64,000 bases of DNA from an uncultured Bacteroidota bacterium (GTDB lineage Bacteria; Bacteroidota; Bacteroidia; 2-12-FULL-35-15), in NCBI GenBank assembly GCA_903847205.1, contig CAINDA010000058.1, positions 25,231-89,230 on the forward strand, written 5' to 3'. Of this stretch, positions 17,630 to 28,355 are shown one piece after another. Within the stretch, counting starts at the first letter, position 1. Each line of letters begins with the position of its first letter. The notes under the pieces were generated by a model. The model saw only the letters and a program-made list of their open reading frames with translations, had not been told where the DNA came from and did no database searches. The position numbers were made by a program, and so were the translations under genes.

Positions 17630-19606
17630 ATGAAAAAAATTGTACTAGTTTTTACAGCGGGGCTTAGTTTGAGCTTTGGATTTTTAAGTTTTAACTCTAA
17701 TGCACAGTTGAATTTTTCTCCCGCAGCTGCATTTGCAACTGGCAATTCACCTTATTCAGTTAACAGTGCCGATTTTAACGGAGATGGCAAAATAGATTTA
17801 GCAGTAGCTAATTATTCGGGTTTTACTATATCAGTATTATTGGGCAATGGAGCAGGCAGCTTTGCTCCTGCTGTTACATACAATGTTGGGACTAATCCTC
17901 ATTCAATTATTAGTGCTGATTTTAATGGCGATGGTTTTGCCGATTTAGCAACAGCAAATGAAGGTGGAACTTATATCTCAGTATTGCTGGGCAATGGCAA
18001 CGGAACCTTTAATACAAGTATTATGGTTCCATTAGTGATAATAGATACTACTGGTACAGTAACTAACAATAGTCATCCTGAATCAATTATTAGCGCTGAT
18101 TTTAATGGTGATGGCAAAGCCGATTTAGCAACTGCCAATAGTTATGGAAATGGCAGCGTATCAATATTACTGGGTGACGGAACGGGTCATTTTGGCGCTG
18201 CCACAAGCTATAATATGGTCGGTGATTATCCCATTTTTATAATCAGTTCAGATTTTAATGGAGATGGCAAAATAGATTTAGCTACAGTTAATAATACTTC
18301 GAACAATGTTTCGATATTGCTGGGAAATGGAAGTGGGGGCTTTGGCAATGCAACTAATTTTGCCGTAGGAAATAATCCTTTTTCAATTGTCAGCAATGAT
18401 TTTAATGGAGATGGCAAAATAGATTTGGCCGTAACTTGCAATGCCGCTAGCAAGGTTTCGCTATTATTGGGTGATGGTGCTGGTAACTTCGGAGCAGCCA
18501 TTAGTATTCCTACAGGAATTGATCCTTTTTCAATTACAAGTGCTGATTTTAATGCAGATGGTAAAGCAGATTTGGCAGTAACTGGCCAAATTTCAAGCGC
18601 TATATATATTTTGTTGGGCGATGGCTTAGGCAGTTTTGCCACTGGAATTAACTTTTCAGTAGGCAATCAACCAAGATCGATAATTTATGGTGATTTTAAT
18701 GGAGATGGTAAAATTGATTTGGCTACGACTAACGAGTTTGATAATAATGTTTCCATATTATTAAATACCACGCCGACAATTGCCCCTCCCATCTGCCTTG
18801 TAACAGTAGATTCCACCCATACCCATAATTTATTAGTCTGGGAAAAAACAAATTTAAACCTCACAGCAATCGACAGCTTTGAAATTTACCGCGAAATAAC
18901 AACCAACAACTACCAGCGCATAGGTGCAGTTTCAAAAGATTCGATGAGCACTTTTGATGATTGGGGTGCTAACCCGGCTTCAACAGGCTACCGCTATAAA
19001 TTAAAAAGTAAAAGTGCAGCAGGTGTAGAATCTGTTTTCAGCAACTACCACAATACAATTTACCTTACCAATACAGGCGCAAATTTCAGCTGGACGCCTT
19101 ATCAGATAGAAAATAACCCCACACCGGTAGCAGCATATTATGTTTACAGAGATGATAACTCAACCGGTAATTTCCAAACCATCGGCTTTACAACCGGCAA
19201 CCAGTTTGGTTATACCGATGTAAACTTTGCTGCGCATCCTAATTCGCAGTATTATGTTGAAGCAATGATGTCGGGCGGTACCTGCCTGCCAACACGCTCC
19301 GGTTATGGCTCTTCACGTTCCAATGTAAAACATTTCGGCAGCAGCGGCATTCAGGAATTAATTGCTGATGCAGGCTTCAGCATTTCCCCCAACCCTTTCA
19401 GCACACAAACAATAATTACCTTCAACGAAGAACAAAAAAACACAACAATAAAAATAATGGATGTGCTGGGTAAACAAATAAAAAGCATTGATTTTAAAGG
19501 CAGAACATTAATAATAGAAAAAGAAGAAATGAAACCCGGCATTTATTTTCTGCAGATAAGTGATGAAATAAAAAATGGGGTGAATAGAAAGATTGTGGTG
19601 CAGTAA
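17630..19606 (+). CDS. FG-GAP/VCBS repeat protein with T9SS type A sorting domain
   Basis: Start taken at ATG 17630 (MKKIVLVFTAGLSL), two codons inside the longest frame, to give a clean signal peptide. Residues ~43-375 hold seven FG-GAP/VCBS repeats, each with a DFNGDGKIDLA calcium-binding-type motif (one has DFNADGKAD). These form a beta-propeller. A fibronectin type III-like segment follows (~390-480). The last ~80 residues are a T9SS type A domain (FSISPNPFSTQTIITF...GIYFLQISDE). Expected at the cell surface or secreted; ligand unknown. The repeats are similar enough at DNA level to recombine. Confidence 0.88.
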   Translation: MKKIVLVFTAGLSLSFGFLSFNSNAQLNFSPAAAFATGNSPYSVNSADFNGDGKIDLAVANYSGFTISVLLGNGAGSFAPAVTYNVGTNPHSIISADFNGDGFADLATANEGGTYISVLLGNGNGTFNTSIMVPLVIIDTTGTVTNNSHPESIISADFNGDGKADLATANSYGNGSVSILLGDGTGHFGAATSYNMVGDYPIFIISSDFNGDGKIDLATVNNTSNNVSILLGNGSGGFGNATNFAVGNNPFSIVSNDFNGDGKIDLAVTCNAASKVSLLLGDGAGNFGAAISIPTGIDPFSITSADFNADGKADLAVTGQISSAIYILLGDGLGSFATGINFSVGNQPRSIIYGDFNGDGKIDLATTNEFDNNVSILLNTTPTIAPPICLVTVDSTHTHNLLVWEKTNLNLTAIDSFEIYREITTNNYQRIGAVSKDSMSTFDDWGANPASTGYRYKLKSKSAAGVESVFSNYHNTIYLTNTGANFSWTPYQIENNPTPVAAYYVYRDDNSTGNFQTIGFTTGNQFGYTDVNFAAHPNSQYYVEAMMSGGTCLPTRSGYGSSRSNVKHFGSSGIQELIADAGFSISPNPFSTQTIITFNEEQKNTTIKIMDVLGKQIKSIDFKGRTLIIEKEEMKPGIYFLQISDEIKNGVNRKIVVQ

Positions 19607-19620
19607 AACCTATCATACCT

Positions 19621-19647
19621 CCCCTCTCCTTTTTTCAAGGAGAGGGG
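19621..19647 (+). terminator. Hairpin terminator after the FG-GAP protein gene
   Basis: Perfect stem CCCCTCTCCTT/AAGGAGAGGGG, with outer AACCT...AGGTT arms, 14 bp after the stop codon. The form suggests a dispersed repeat acting as a terminator. Confidence 0.7.
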
Positions 19648-19680
19648 CCGGGGCTGAGGTTTCACAAGAAATATAAAAAC

Positions 19681-19713
19681 AAAATCGTCCCGCAAATTTT
19701 GCAGGACGATTTT
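19681..19713. terminator. Bidirectional terminator between convergent genes
   Basis: Arms AAAATCGTCC and GGACGATTTT flanked by A and T runs on both sides, between the FG-GAP gene (+) and the beta-helix lipoprotein gene (-). Confidence 0.8.
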
Positions 19714-19759
19714 ATTTTAAGCCGATTCAAAATATAAAAGCAGATAAAATAATACAAGT

Positions 19760-21205
19760 CTAATAAAACTCATACGCTCCCAAATCAGGATATGAAGTAT
19801 TTGGATTAGGGCGGGGTTTATTATTTAAATCGGTTCCAATAAAAATTACCGGATTGCCCTTATCTATAGCATTTACAGAACCTGCTGTGAGCTGGTAATT
19901 ATTTATACTTTGGTCTGCAAACATTGGATCCTGATTCGCGATAACGCTGTTAAAATGCAGCGAACTGCCTGTATTCAATGCTGTTTTCAAAAGGCAATAA
20001 TCAAATTTATAATTAAATACCCCGGCAATAGCAAAAGTATCCAAACCAACTTCATCCGTTAAATCGCCGTAAAGGATGCAGTTTCCGAAATAAGCGCTGT
20101 CTAAATTCCGTACCTGTGTTACTCCGTTAATATCAACATAATAATTATTTAAATTCAAAAGCGGTGTGGTGCGCGGTTTCCCTGTCCAATAATCAGCGAA
20201 CGTACATTGCAAAAACGAATATTTACCGCCTATGGTAAGCGCTGCTGCGTATTGGCCGCAGTTGGCAAATACACAGTTATTGCCCCTGATAAAACTCCCC
20301 TGCCCGTAAATTGCCGCTGCACTCATATTTTTAATAATGGTATTAGAAATTCTCAAAGTAGGATTAGACGATGCACCCAGAGTATCAGCCTGCACGCCAA
20401 TACTGCCGTTTTTAATAACTGCCCAGTTAATTACATTATTTATGCTTCCTGAAGAAAGCCATATTTTACCCCACTGCCCGGGTACATCCTTGTAATCAGC
20501 CTCCAAGCGCGCCCCCTGAAAAGTTACTTCCGACCCGTGCAGGCCGTCAACAATCAATGTTCCTCCATGATAAACCCATAATACAGCTTTATTATTTAAG
20601 TAAACATGTGTGCCTGCCTGCATTCTCAGCGTGCAGCCTTCATCAACCACCGCATAGCCGAAAATTAAATGAGGTTTATCATTTAACCACGTTGAATTAC
20701 ATTGAATAATTGAAAATGGCGGAAGCCCGTTAATAGGGAAATGATCGGGTTTATGTAAATATACATCCTGCCCTATTGCGGTAAGCATCACATGCTGGGT
20801 GTTTCCGTTTGTTTCAAATATAATGGAATCCCTGATTAATAAAGGTGCATTTGCATGCGTAGGATTTACGGTTACCTGCACAAACACAAACAAACTGTCG
20901 CCGCCGGGTATCTGAATGTCATTCAACAGTGTTCCCGAAACACCGTCCACATTCATCCTGAATTGCGAATTACTGCCGGTTGCCAAATAAACTTTCGAAA
21001 TATTCAGCGGCTGACTGTGAAGATTATGAATTTTAAAGGTTTTGGTGGTAGAGCCTACTGTTGTAAAAACTGTATCAAATAAAACTGAATCGGTAGAGAA
21101 ATTAAGCTTAGCTGCAGAATCGGTAAGCAGCACATCTTTTTTGCAGGATGAAAAAGCAATAAGTACAAAAAAAGACAATGCCGCAATCTGTTTCATAAAG
21201 TTCAT
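19760..21205 (-). CDS. Beta-helix lipoprotein with Ig-like N-terminal domain
   Basis: 481 residues. The N-terminal signal ends in FSSC, so Cys21 is the likely lipidated residue; an alternative start three codons later keeps the same signal. Residues ~35-150 form an Ig-like domain (FDTVFTTVGSTTKTFKIHNLHSQPLNISKVYL). The rest is a right-handed beta-helix with the ending NNYQLTAGSVNAIDKGNP...YPDLGAYEFY, typical of choice-of-anchor-Q proteins in this phylum. Predicted outer-membrane lipoprotein; no catalytic residues recognised. Divergent from the 2248-residue gene across a 322-bp gap. Confidence 0.82.
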   Translation of the reverse strand: MNFMKQIAALSFFVLIAFSSCKKDVLLTDSAAKLNFSTDSVLFDTVFTTVGSTTKTFKIHNLHSQPLNISKVYLATGSNSQFRMNVDGVSGTLLNDIQIPGGDSLFVFVQVTVNPTHANAPLLIRDSIIFETNGNTQHVMLTAIGQDVYLHKPDHFPINGLPPFSIIQCNSTWLNDKPHLIFGYAVVDEGCTLRMQAGTHVYLNNKAVLWVYHGGTLIVDGLHGSEVTFQGARLEADYKDVPGQWGKIWLSSGSINNVINWAVIKNGSIGVQADTLGASSNPTLRISNTIIKNMSAAAIYGQGSFIRGNNCVFANCGQYAAALTIGGKYSFLQCTFADYWTGKPRTTPLLNLNNYYVDINGVTQVRNLDSAYFGNCILYGDLTDEVGLDTFAIAGVFNYKFDYCLLKTALNTGSSLHFNSVIANQDPMFADQSINNYQLTAGSVNAIDKGNPVIFIGTDLNNKPRPNPNTSYPDLGAYEFY

Positions 21206-21371
21206 TTTACAAATATATATAGAAGAATGATTAAACGAATTTTTAAGCCTGATATTGTCCTGTTTCTTTTTTAGAATCTGGTATTTCGCGGTTTAATTTC
21301 CTTCTGAAAAAAATAAGCGGGTTTTCTTCGTGGAATTTTGATAAGAATAGCATCTAATTAATAAAAAAACT

Positions 21372-21379
21372 TAAATTTG
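21372..21379 (+). promoter_or_regulatory. TAnnTTTG promoter element upstream of the 2248-residue gene
   Basis: TAAATTTG is an exact match to the Bacteroidota -7 element in the 322-bp divergent gap. No TTG was found at 19-21 bp upstream, so support is partial. Nothing else was recognised in this gap. Confidence 0.4.
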
Positions 21380-21527
21380 TACGTTTCGGCAGCACCTGAA
21401 ATCCGCTGCCAAAAGACTTTCAAATTAGAATTGCATTTTAAGGCCGGTACTATTTTTTATCTGCCTCTTGTTAATTCGTAGAATTTAAAAGCTAAAGAAC
21501 AATTCTCCGCTTTGTCGGAAACAATAT

Positions 21528-24500
21528 ATGAACAGGCATTCCAGGTTTATTTTTTTATTGTTACTGCTGTTTGGATTGAGCATTCGCACTGTTTGGGCTC
21601 AGACAGATTTTGCTTCGGAAGAAGAATTTAAAAAGCAGGCATCCAAACTTTATGAGGATGACGAGTTTGAAAAAGCTTACCCAATGTATTCCCAGCTGGT
21701 AAGTCTTTACCGTAAAGATCCCACTTATAATTACCGATTAGGAGTTTGCATGCTCTTTGCCAGCGATGAAAAAGACCGGGCCATCACTTTCCTTGAGTTT
21801 GCATCCAAACAGCATGATATAGATAGAGAAGTATTTTTTTATCTTGCCAAAGCATACCATTTGAACTACCGGTTTGATGATGCAATTGCGCAATACGAGG
21901 TTTTTAAAAAAGTGGTTTCTGCCGCTAAAGCGGAAAGATTTCAGGTAAACCGCCAGATTGAGATGTGCAATAACGCAAAAAAATTATTAGGCAACTTAAC
22001 TGATCTCTCAGTAATTGATAAGAAGGAAGTGAACCGCGGCGATTTTTTTCGTTCGTATGATATTTCCGGAATAGGCGGAAAACTGCTTGTGAAGCCCGAT
22101 GAAAAAGAGTTCAGGACTAATCTTGATAAAAAGAAAAAAGAGAAATCTATTATTTATCTGGCTTCCAATAACAATCAGATTTATTTTTCGAGTTATGGCG
22201 ATAATGAAGAACACGGTAAAGATATTTACTTTGTTAAAAAACTGCCCAATGGAGAATGGAGCAAGCCTGAATCTCTAGGCAATAAAATAAACACGCAGTA
22301 TGATGAGGATTATCCCTTTCTTCATCCTAACGGAAAAGTTTTATATTTCTGTTCCAAAGGCCACAATTCAATGGGCGGTTATGATATTTTTAAATCAACG
22401 CTCAATGAAGCTGATAACACCTGGAATGAGCCTGTAAACCTTGACTTTCCCATCAACACTCCTGATGATGATGTTTTATACATTGCAAATGCAAATGAGA
22501 AAGAAGCCTATTTTTCTTCAGCACGCTCGAGTATAGCAGGAAAAATATCAGTTTATCACATTAATGTTGAACGCAAACCGATTGATGTTACTGTTATTGA
22601 CGGTGCCGTTGTGAAGAACCGCGACAATCAATCTCTCCAGTCGAAAATCACAATAAAAAATCTGAGCGACAATACCATACTCGGCATATATAATTCGAAA
22701 GCTGAGAACGGCGCTTATGATGTTAAACTGCCTAACGGCGGACGTTTTTTATTTACTGTTGAAACCCCCGGTTTCGATACTCAGTCTGAGATTGTTGTAC
22801 TGCCGGTTCAGAACGAATTCAGGCCGGTGAAACAAGAAATCAGCTATGAGCTTGTAACTGACAAGCTGCTTGTGAAAAATGAAATTGCTGAAGCCAACAG
22901 CGATAAAAATTATTTGTTTGCTCTTAATTTTATTCGTCAGAAATCCAAAATGGATGTTGTTGCTTTAGACCTTGCAGCTGCAAATGATGCAAAAACCGCT
23001 GCCGATTCAGCCGCCTTAGCTGCATCATTAGCAAAAACAACTCCTAAAACAAATACCCAATTAAGCAATGATGATATTGTAAAAATTGCTTACCGCGATG
23101 CAAGAACTGCAGATACCGAAGCTGTTAATATGCGCGAACAGGCCGACATAGCATTGAATTTTGCGAATCAAAAAAATGACAGGGCGCAGGCGAAATCTCA
23201 GGAAGCAGCGGCTTTAACTTCTGCGGCTGCAAAAACCGATGACAATGTAAAAAGGCAGGCGCTTACTGATGAAGCAAATGCATCGAACATTGAAGCAGAA
23301 CAGTTTAATCAGGAAACTGTTGCTGCTTTTAATCTTGCAAAGAAACTAGATGCAGCTGCAATAGCAAAGCGCGAAGAAGCTGATCTTTCGCAGGAATACG
23401 CAAAAGGCATGGAGGCTGCAGTAAAATCTAAAAACCCATCTGAGGCAATGGTGAAATTAGATGAGCAGGAGAAAAAATTAGATGCCTTAAATCAAGCCAA
23501 TTCAAATTCTAATTCTAATTCTGTTTTCAATAATTATAAAAAAGAAGAAGACAATAAAAAACATGAGCTGGATAAGGCTTTGCAGAATTCTAAGGACCTG
23601 AAGCAGGAAATGACCGACAATGAAACTATCATCGGCAATTTGCAGAAAGATGCCTCAGAAGCAAAAAGCAGCCAGTTGAAAAAAGGGCTCAATGACCAGA
23701 TTGCCGGGCTGAGACAGGATAATGTTGATAAACAAAAAGAACTTGCTCAAAACGAAATTAAAACCGCCCAGCTTCAAAAAGAATACAGCAGCATAAAAAA
23801 CCAAACCGAATTAGTAAGCAAAGTAATTGATAAATCTAAAACAGGAACCAGCGAAACAGCTGCTGCAAGCGTTGCATCTATTGATAAAAATAAACTTGAG
23901 AAGCAGGTAAATGAAATTAAAAACACAACCGCATCTAATAATACTGCTTCGGCCTCTAACAATACTGCACCTAATAACACTTCAGCAAATCCAGCAAAAA
24001 CAGATACCGCAGCTATTGCAGCTAATACTGCCGCTTCAAAAAATACAGATGCAGTTAAAGTGAATAACACCACAGCAGATAAAACAGCAAACGAAAAACA
24101 GTATGCTTACAATTCGGCGGCTGTTAATGACCAAATTACAAAAGCCGGCACCTTTAATAAAGAAGGTGATGATTTAATTGCGCAGGCAGATGATTTTAAG
24201 GCAAGAGCTGCTAAGCAGACCAAGGCTTCTGAAAAAAAGGCAATGGCAGCACGTTCTAAAGATTTAGAAAAGCAAGGGCATGAAAAGAAACTCAAAGCTG
24301 CTAAGCTCACTGCTGATGTTAACAAAACAGAATACGCATCAAACAAAAATCAGGTGGATCAGCTGGCTAAAGCTTCAGAAGGAAACCCGGCAGGTGAAAT
24401 TTTAAAAGCTGAAATAATTAATAATGAAGCGGAAAATAATTTCGCAAAAGCTGAAAAACTCCGCAAACAGGCCGATGCTGCTGCTTCTTTTGATGAAAAG

Positions 24501-27500
24501 GAAAAAGCACAGAAAGAGGCTTATGCAAGCGAAATAGCCGCTTTTGAAAAACAGAAAGAAGCTATTGATATTTATAATAAATATACTCCGGCTGCTATTG
24601 CTGCAAATAAGACCTCAGCAAATAACACTGCCGGGACTAATACTACTGCTGCAAATAGCATTGCTGCTTCCGCAAATGCAAATGATACAGCTTCAGCAAA
24701 TACCGTCGCGGCTCAAAAACAATTTGCATATACAGATGCAGCAGCACCTGAAAAAATTTCAAAAGCTTCCGCTGCTGATAAGCAGGGAGATGATTTATCA
24801 ACCCAGGCTTCTGCTTTAAAATCCAAAGCTGCAGCACAGACAAACAAAGCTGATAAAGCCGCTACACTTGCACAGTCAAAAAATTTATTAAAACAATCTC
24901 AGGAAAAAAAGCTGGAAGCGGCACAATTGACAGCTGATGTTAATAAAAACGAATACAGTACTTCACAAAACAAATTAGATAAGTTTGCTGCCCAGATAAA
25001 CGATAATACTTCAACTGATATTTCTTTAGCGGAGATGTCAAATGATGAAGCAAAAATTTATTTCGACAAAGCGCAGCAACTTCGCAAAAAGGCTGAAACC
25101 AGCGATATTTATGATGATAAAATCGGGGTGCTGAATGATGCTTCCAAAAATGAAATGATTGCTTTAGAAAAGCAGAAAAAAGCGGAGAACCTTTATGAAA
25201 ATTATAAACCTGGTACCGAAGCATTGGCTATCAATAAAACTGTAGTTAATAATCCAAACAAAACTGTGGCTGCTAATACTGCTGCTGCAAATAAATTACC
25301 TGTAACTGAAAATAAAACAACAGCCGCTGAACCATCTGCTTCCGGCGGAACGACCGATGAAATATACAGCGCGGATTTAGCTTCCACCGAAAAAATTTCG
25401 AATGAAGCCGACCGTGAAAAAGCAAAAGCATATTTATACGGCAAATGGTCTGAGGCTTTAAATTCAGATGTTGTAAAGGAAGAAGAAAATTACAGCGCTG
25501 AAAAAAACAAAGACAAAAAAGCACTTCTTGCAAAAAAAATAAAAGACGACCAAAATGCAGCAAAAGAAAAGCAGGCACTTGCTGATAAAAGTTTAGCGAA
25601 TGCGGAAAAACTGCAATCGCATAATGCAGTGGCTGTAACGGCTAAAACTCCTGATACTGCCGCAACTAATGTTAACACAACTACTGCAGCTAAACAATAT
25701 AATTATGCTGGTACCGCTGCAAATGACCAGATATCAAAAGCTGTTTCACTTGACGATGAGGCTGATGCACTGTTAGCGCAGGCAGTTGCCTTGAGTATGG
25801 AACCGGATGGTAAAAATGCGAAGAAGAATGCCGCAGAAAAGCAGAAGTTAGTAAAACAGGCGCAGGAGAAAAAGCTGAAAGCGACTCAGCTTTTTGCTTC
25901 GGCAAATAAAACTGAATATACTGCTAATCAAAATCAAATAGCGGCTTCTGCTAAAGCCAATGCTTCAAGTAAGGCCCCAGAGATGCTCAAGGCAGAAATC
26001 ATTGGTGATGAGGCGGAAAAATATTTTGAAATAGCAAAGAAAAAACGTCTTGAAGCTGCAGGCGCTGCCAACGATGCCTTGAAGGAAACAGCTCTGAACG
26101 ATGCCTATACTAGTGAAATGACAGCCCTTGATAAACAAAGGGAGGCAATGGATATTTATAAAAACTACAGCAGTACTGCTGTTACTGCATCTGCAAACAC
26201 CGCTAAAAATGCCGACAATGTTGGCAATACATTACCGAGTGATAACACCCATACAGCTTCTAATGTGGTACCTGTTGATAATACTGCAGCAAAAAACACA
26301 GTTGCTGCTAATTCATCTTCTGTAAATGACAGCTTAAAAAACAGTAAAAATGTAATACCTGCAAATACCAATACTGCATCGGCAGCAAAATCAACTGATA
26401 CGGTAAAGACTTTAAGTACCGCGGCAACTGAAGAAAATCATTATGTTTATAGCGGCAACCCCGCAGCAGCAGAACAGATTACAAAAGCTGAGCTGAACAA
26501 AAAACAGGCTGCTCAGATAATGGAACAGTCTGTTGATTTAAAATCAGAAGCGGTTAAACAAACAAATGAAGATGCAAAAAATTCAATGTATTCTCAGTCT
26601 GAAGCTTTAATGAGTGACGCGAAAGAAAGACAGTTAAAGGCTTCCTCGTTATATGCTTCGGCGAATAAAAGTGAATTTACTTCCAACCAAAATCAATTGG
26701 ATCAATTGACCGGCGCATCAAAAACAAATAATGCACCTGAACTTTTAAAGGCTGAAATAATCGCTGATGAAGCAAAAGCTGATTTCGATAAAGCGAAAAA
26801 ACAGCGTGCAAAAGCAGAGACAGCTCTTTCATTTCAATCTAAGGTAAATTCTTCAGATGATGCTTATAAAAATGAAATGACTGCTCTTAAAAAGCAAAAG
26901 GAAGCAATTGATATTTATAAAAAATACAATCCGGGCTTAACAGCTTTGGCTGTGAATCCTGCTGATAACACGCATGACATGGCTGTGAACAACACAACTC
27001 CGCTGGTTAAAGACAATACTGCTGACGCAGTTCCAAATAATAAAGCAGCACTTACTAATAACCCTGAAGATGCATCGAATACATCAGCATCAGCGCCGAT
27101 TGTACTTGCGCCCAATGAAAAGTTTGAACAAAAAAGAAAAACAGTTTACACAAAAAGACATCCGATACCTATCGATGAAAAATTCCCTGAAGGCTTAATT
27201 TTTAAAGTTCAGGTTGGCGCATTCCGCAAACCGATACCTCAGAATTTATTCAGCGGTATGACACCTCTTACCGGCGAGACCACTCCTCAGGGATATATAC
27301 GTTATACTGCTGGGATATTCAAAAAATTTATAACTGCTGATAAAGTAAAAGGCAAAATCAAAGACTTAGGTTATAAAGATGCGTTTGTTGTAGCATTCCT
27401 GGATGGTAAACGTATTCCTATTAATGAAGCTTATGCAATGGCATCACAAACGCCTGCTACCGTTCTGCAAAAAAACACCACTGCTGAAATACAGCCGACA

Positions 27501-28274
27501 GTTGAGGTAAAACCAGAAATTGAAGTCTTGAAAATAGAGAGTGTTTCAACTGTAGGAGGTTTGTTTTATACAGTTCAGATAGGCGTATTTTCACAACAGG
27601 TGGCAGCTTCAAAACTTTACGCTGTTAAACCAGTTTACACTGAACCAGCACCAAACGGAAATTTGCGTTACAATACAGGTGTATATAATAATGTGCCGCG
27701 CGCTTTGGAAGCAAAAGAAATGCTGAATGATGTAGGCATGAAGGATGCTTTTGTTACAGCCTATTATAACGGCAAACGCATTACAATGGCTGAAGCAAAA
27801 CAATATGAACTGCAGGGAATAGCAGCGTTTTCAAATACTTCCACAGTTAATCAGCTGCCAATTTTTACTGCATCAAAACAAAAAACTGTTACTGCACCGC
27901 ATCCTATAAACCATAATACTAACGAGCCTATTGACACGGCCTCACGGAAGAAATTAAACACTTTAGCTGCTCATAACAATGCTGTTGTTATTGATTCCGG
28001 TATTGTATTTAAATTACAGATAGGTGCATTTAAAGAAGAAGTTCCTTTAGAAATTGCTAACAAATTTTTAAAAATTGCCGGTAAGGGTATTAAATATTAT
28101 AAAGATGATAATGGATTGACAATTTATACTGTGGGCAGTTTTAAAACGTATGAAGAAGCTTCACAGTCTAAAGCAGAAGTTGCAGCTGCTGATCTTACAG
28201 ATACTTTTATTACTGCCTACCGCAGCGGCAAAAAAATACCCGTTGATGAAGCAAAAGCGCTTCTCAAAAAATAA
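21528..28274 (+). CDS. Very long TPR/PD40 protein with repeated coiled coils and three SPOR-like domains
   Basis: 2248 residues. A signal peptide (ends TVWAQ) is followed by TPR-like helices (~30-145). PD40 beta-propeller blades (~210-345; IYFSSYGDNEEHGKDIYFVKK, LYFCSKGHNSMGGYDIFK) and a carboxypeptidase-regulatory-like beta domain (~350-440) come next. This order matches PorE-type T9SS proteins. The OmpA domain expected next is replaced by ~1350 residues of Ala/Lys/Asn-rich coiled coil with ~200-250-residue repeats beginning near 856, 1063, 1277, 1388 and 1637. Three SPOR-like domains end the protein (~1885-1965, 2009-2088, 2157-2238; VQVGAFR, VQIGVFS, LQIGAFK). SPOR domains bind peptidoglycan, so a periplasm-spanning tether is plausible. 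Confidence 0.85.
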   Translation: MNRHSRFIFLLLLLFGLSIRTVWAQTDFASEEEFKKQASKLYEDDEFEKAYPMYSQLVSLYRKDPTYNYRLGVCMLFASDEKDRAITFLEFASKQHDIDREVFFYLAKAYHLNYRFDDAIAQYEVFKKVVSAAKAERFQVNRQIEMCNNAKKLLGNLTDLSVIDKKEVNRGDFFRSYDISGIGGKLLVKPDEKEFRTNLDKKKKEKSIIYLASNNNQIYFSSYGDNEEHGKDIYFVKKLPNGEWSKPESLGNKINTQYDEDYPFLHPNGKVLYFCSKGHNSMGGYDIFKSTLNEADNTWNEPVNLDFPINTPDDDVLYIANANEKEAYFSSARSSIAGKISVYHINVERKPIDVTVIDGAVVKNRDNQSLQSKITIKNLSDNTILGIYNSKAENGAYDVKLPNGGRFLFTVETPGFDTQSEIVVLPVQNEFRPVKQEISYELVTDKLLVKNEIAEANSDKNYLFALNFIRQKSKMDVVALDLAAANDAKTAADSAALAASLAKTTPKTNTQLSNDDIVKIAYRDARTADTEAVNMREQADIALNFANQKNDRAQAKSQEAAALTSAAAKTDDNVKRQALTDEANASNIEAEQFNQETVAAFNLAKKLDAAAIAKREEADLSQEYAKGMEAAVKSKNPSEAMVKLDEQEKKLDALNQANSNSNSNSVFNNYKKEEDNKKHELDKALQNSKDLKQEMTDNETIIGNLQKDASEAKSSQLKKGLNDQIAGLRQDNVDKQKELAQNEIKTAQLQKEYSSIKNQTELVSKVIDKSKTGTSETAAASVASIDKNKLEKQVNEIKNTTASNNTASASNNTAPNNTSANPAKTDTAAIAANTAASKNTDAVKVNNTTADKTANEKQYAYNSAAVNDQITKAGTFNKEGDDLIAQADDFKARAAKQTKASEKKAMAARSKDLEKQGHEKKLKAAKLTADVNKTEYASNKNQVDQLAKASEGNPAGEILKAEIINNEAENNFAKAEKLRKQADAAASFDEKEKAQKEAYASEIAAFEKQKEAIDIYNKYTPAAIAANKTSANNTAGTNTTAANSIAASANANDTASANTVAAQKQFAYTDAAAPEKISKASAADKQGDDLSTQASALKSKAAAQTNKADKAATLAQSKNLLKQSQEKKLEAAQLTADVNKNEYSTSQNKLDKFAAQINDNTSTDISLAEMSNDEAKIYFDKAQQLRKKAETSDIYDDKIGVLNDASKNEMIALEKQKKAENLYENYKPGTEALAINKTVVNNPNKTVAANTAAANKLPVTENKTTAAEPSASGGTTDEIYSADLASTEKISNEADREKAKAYLYGKWSEALNSDVVKEEENYSAEKNKDKKALLAKKIKDDQNAAKEKQALADKSLANAEKLQSHNAVAVTAKTPDTAATNVNTTTAAKQYNYAGTAANDQISKAVSLDDEADALLAQAVALSMEPDGKNAKKNAAEKQKLVKQAQEKKLKATQLFASANKTEYTANQNQIAASAKANASSKAPEMLKAEIIGDEAEKYFEIAKKKRLEAAGAANDALKETALNDAYTSEMTALDKQREAMDIYKNYSSTAVTASANTAKNADNVGNTLPSDNTHTASNVVPVDNTAAKNTVAANSSSVNDSLKNSKNVIPANTNTASAAKSTDTVKTLSTAATEENHYVYSGNPAAAEQITKAELNKKQAAQIMEQSVDLKSEAVKQTNEDAKNSMYSQSEALMSDAKERQLKASSLYASANKSEFTSNQNQLDQLTGASKTNNAPELLKAEIIADEAKADFDKAKKQRAKAETALSFQSKVNSSDDAYKNEMTALKKQKEAIDIYKKYNPGLTALAVNPADNTHDMAVNNTTPLVKDNTADAVPNNKAALTNNPEDASNTSASAPIVLAPNEKFEQKRKTVYTKRHPIPIDEKFPEGLIFKVQVGAFRKPIPQNLFSGMTPLTGETTPQGYIRYTAGIFKKFITADKVKGKIKDLGYKDAFVVAFLDGKRIPINEAYAMASQTPATVLQKNTTAEIQPTVEVKPEIEVLKIESVSTVGGLFYTVQIGVFSQQVAASKLYAVKPVYTEPAPNGNLRYNTGVYNNVPRALEAKEMLNDVGMKDAFVTAYYNGKRITMAEAKQYELQGIAAFSNTSTVNQLPIFTASKQKTVTAPHPINHNTNEPIDTASRKKLNTLAAHNNAVVIDSGIVFKLQIGAFKEEVPLEIANKFLKIAGKGIKYYKDDNGLTIYTVGSFKTYEEASQSKAEVAAADLTDTFITAYRSGKKIPVDEAKALLKK

Positions 28275-28355
28275 ATTGTGTCTTCAGCCTGAATAAACAT
28301 TTCAATACTTTCATAAATAATTTTTTATTATAGAATCAAAATCAATAAGATTAGA

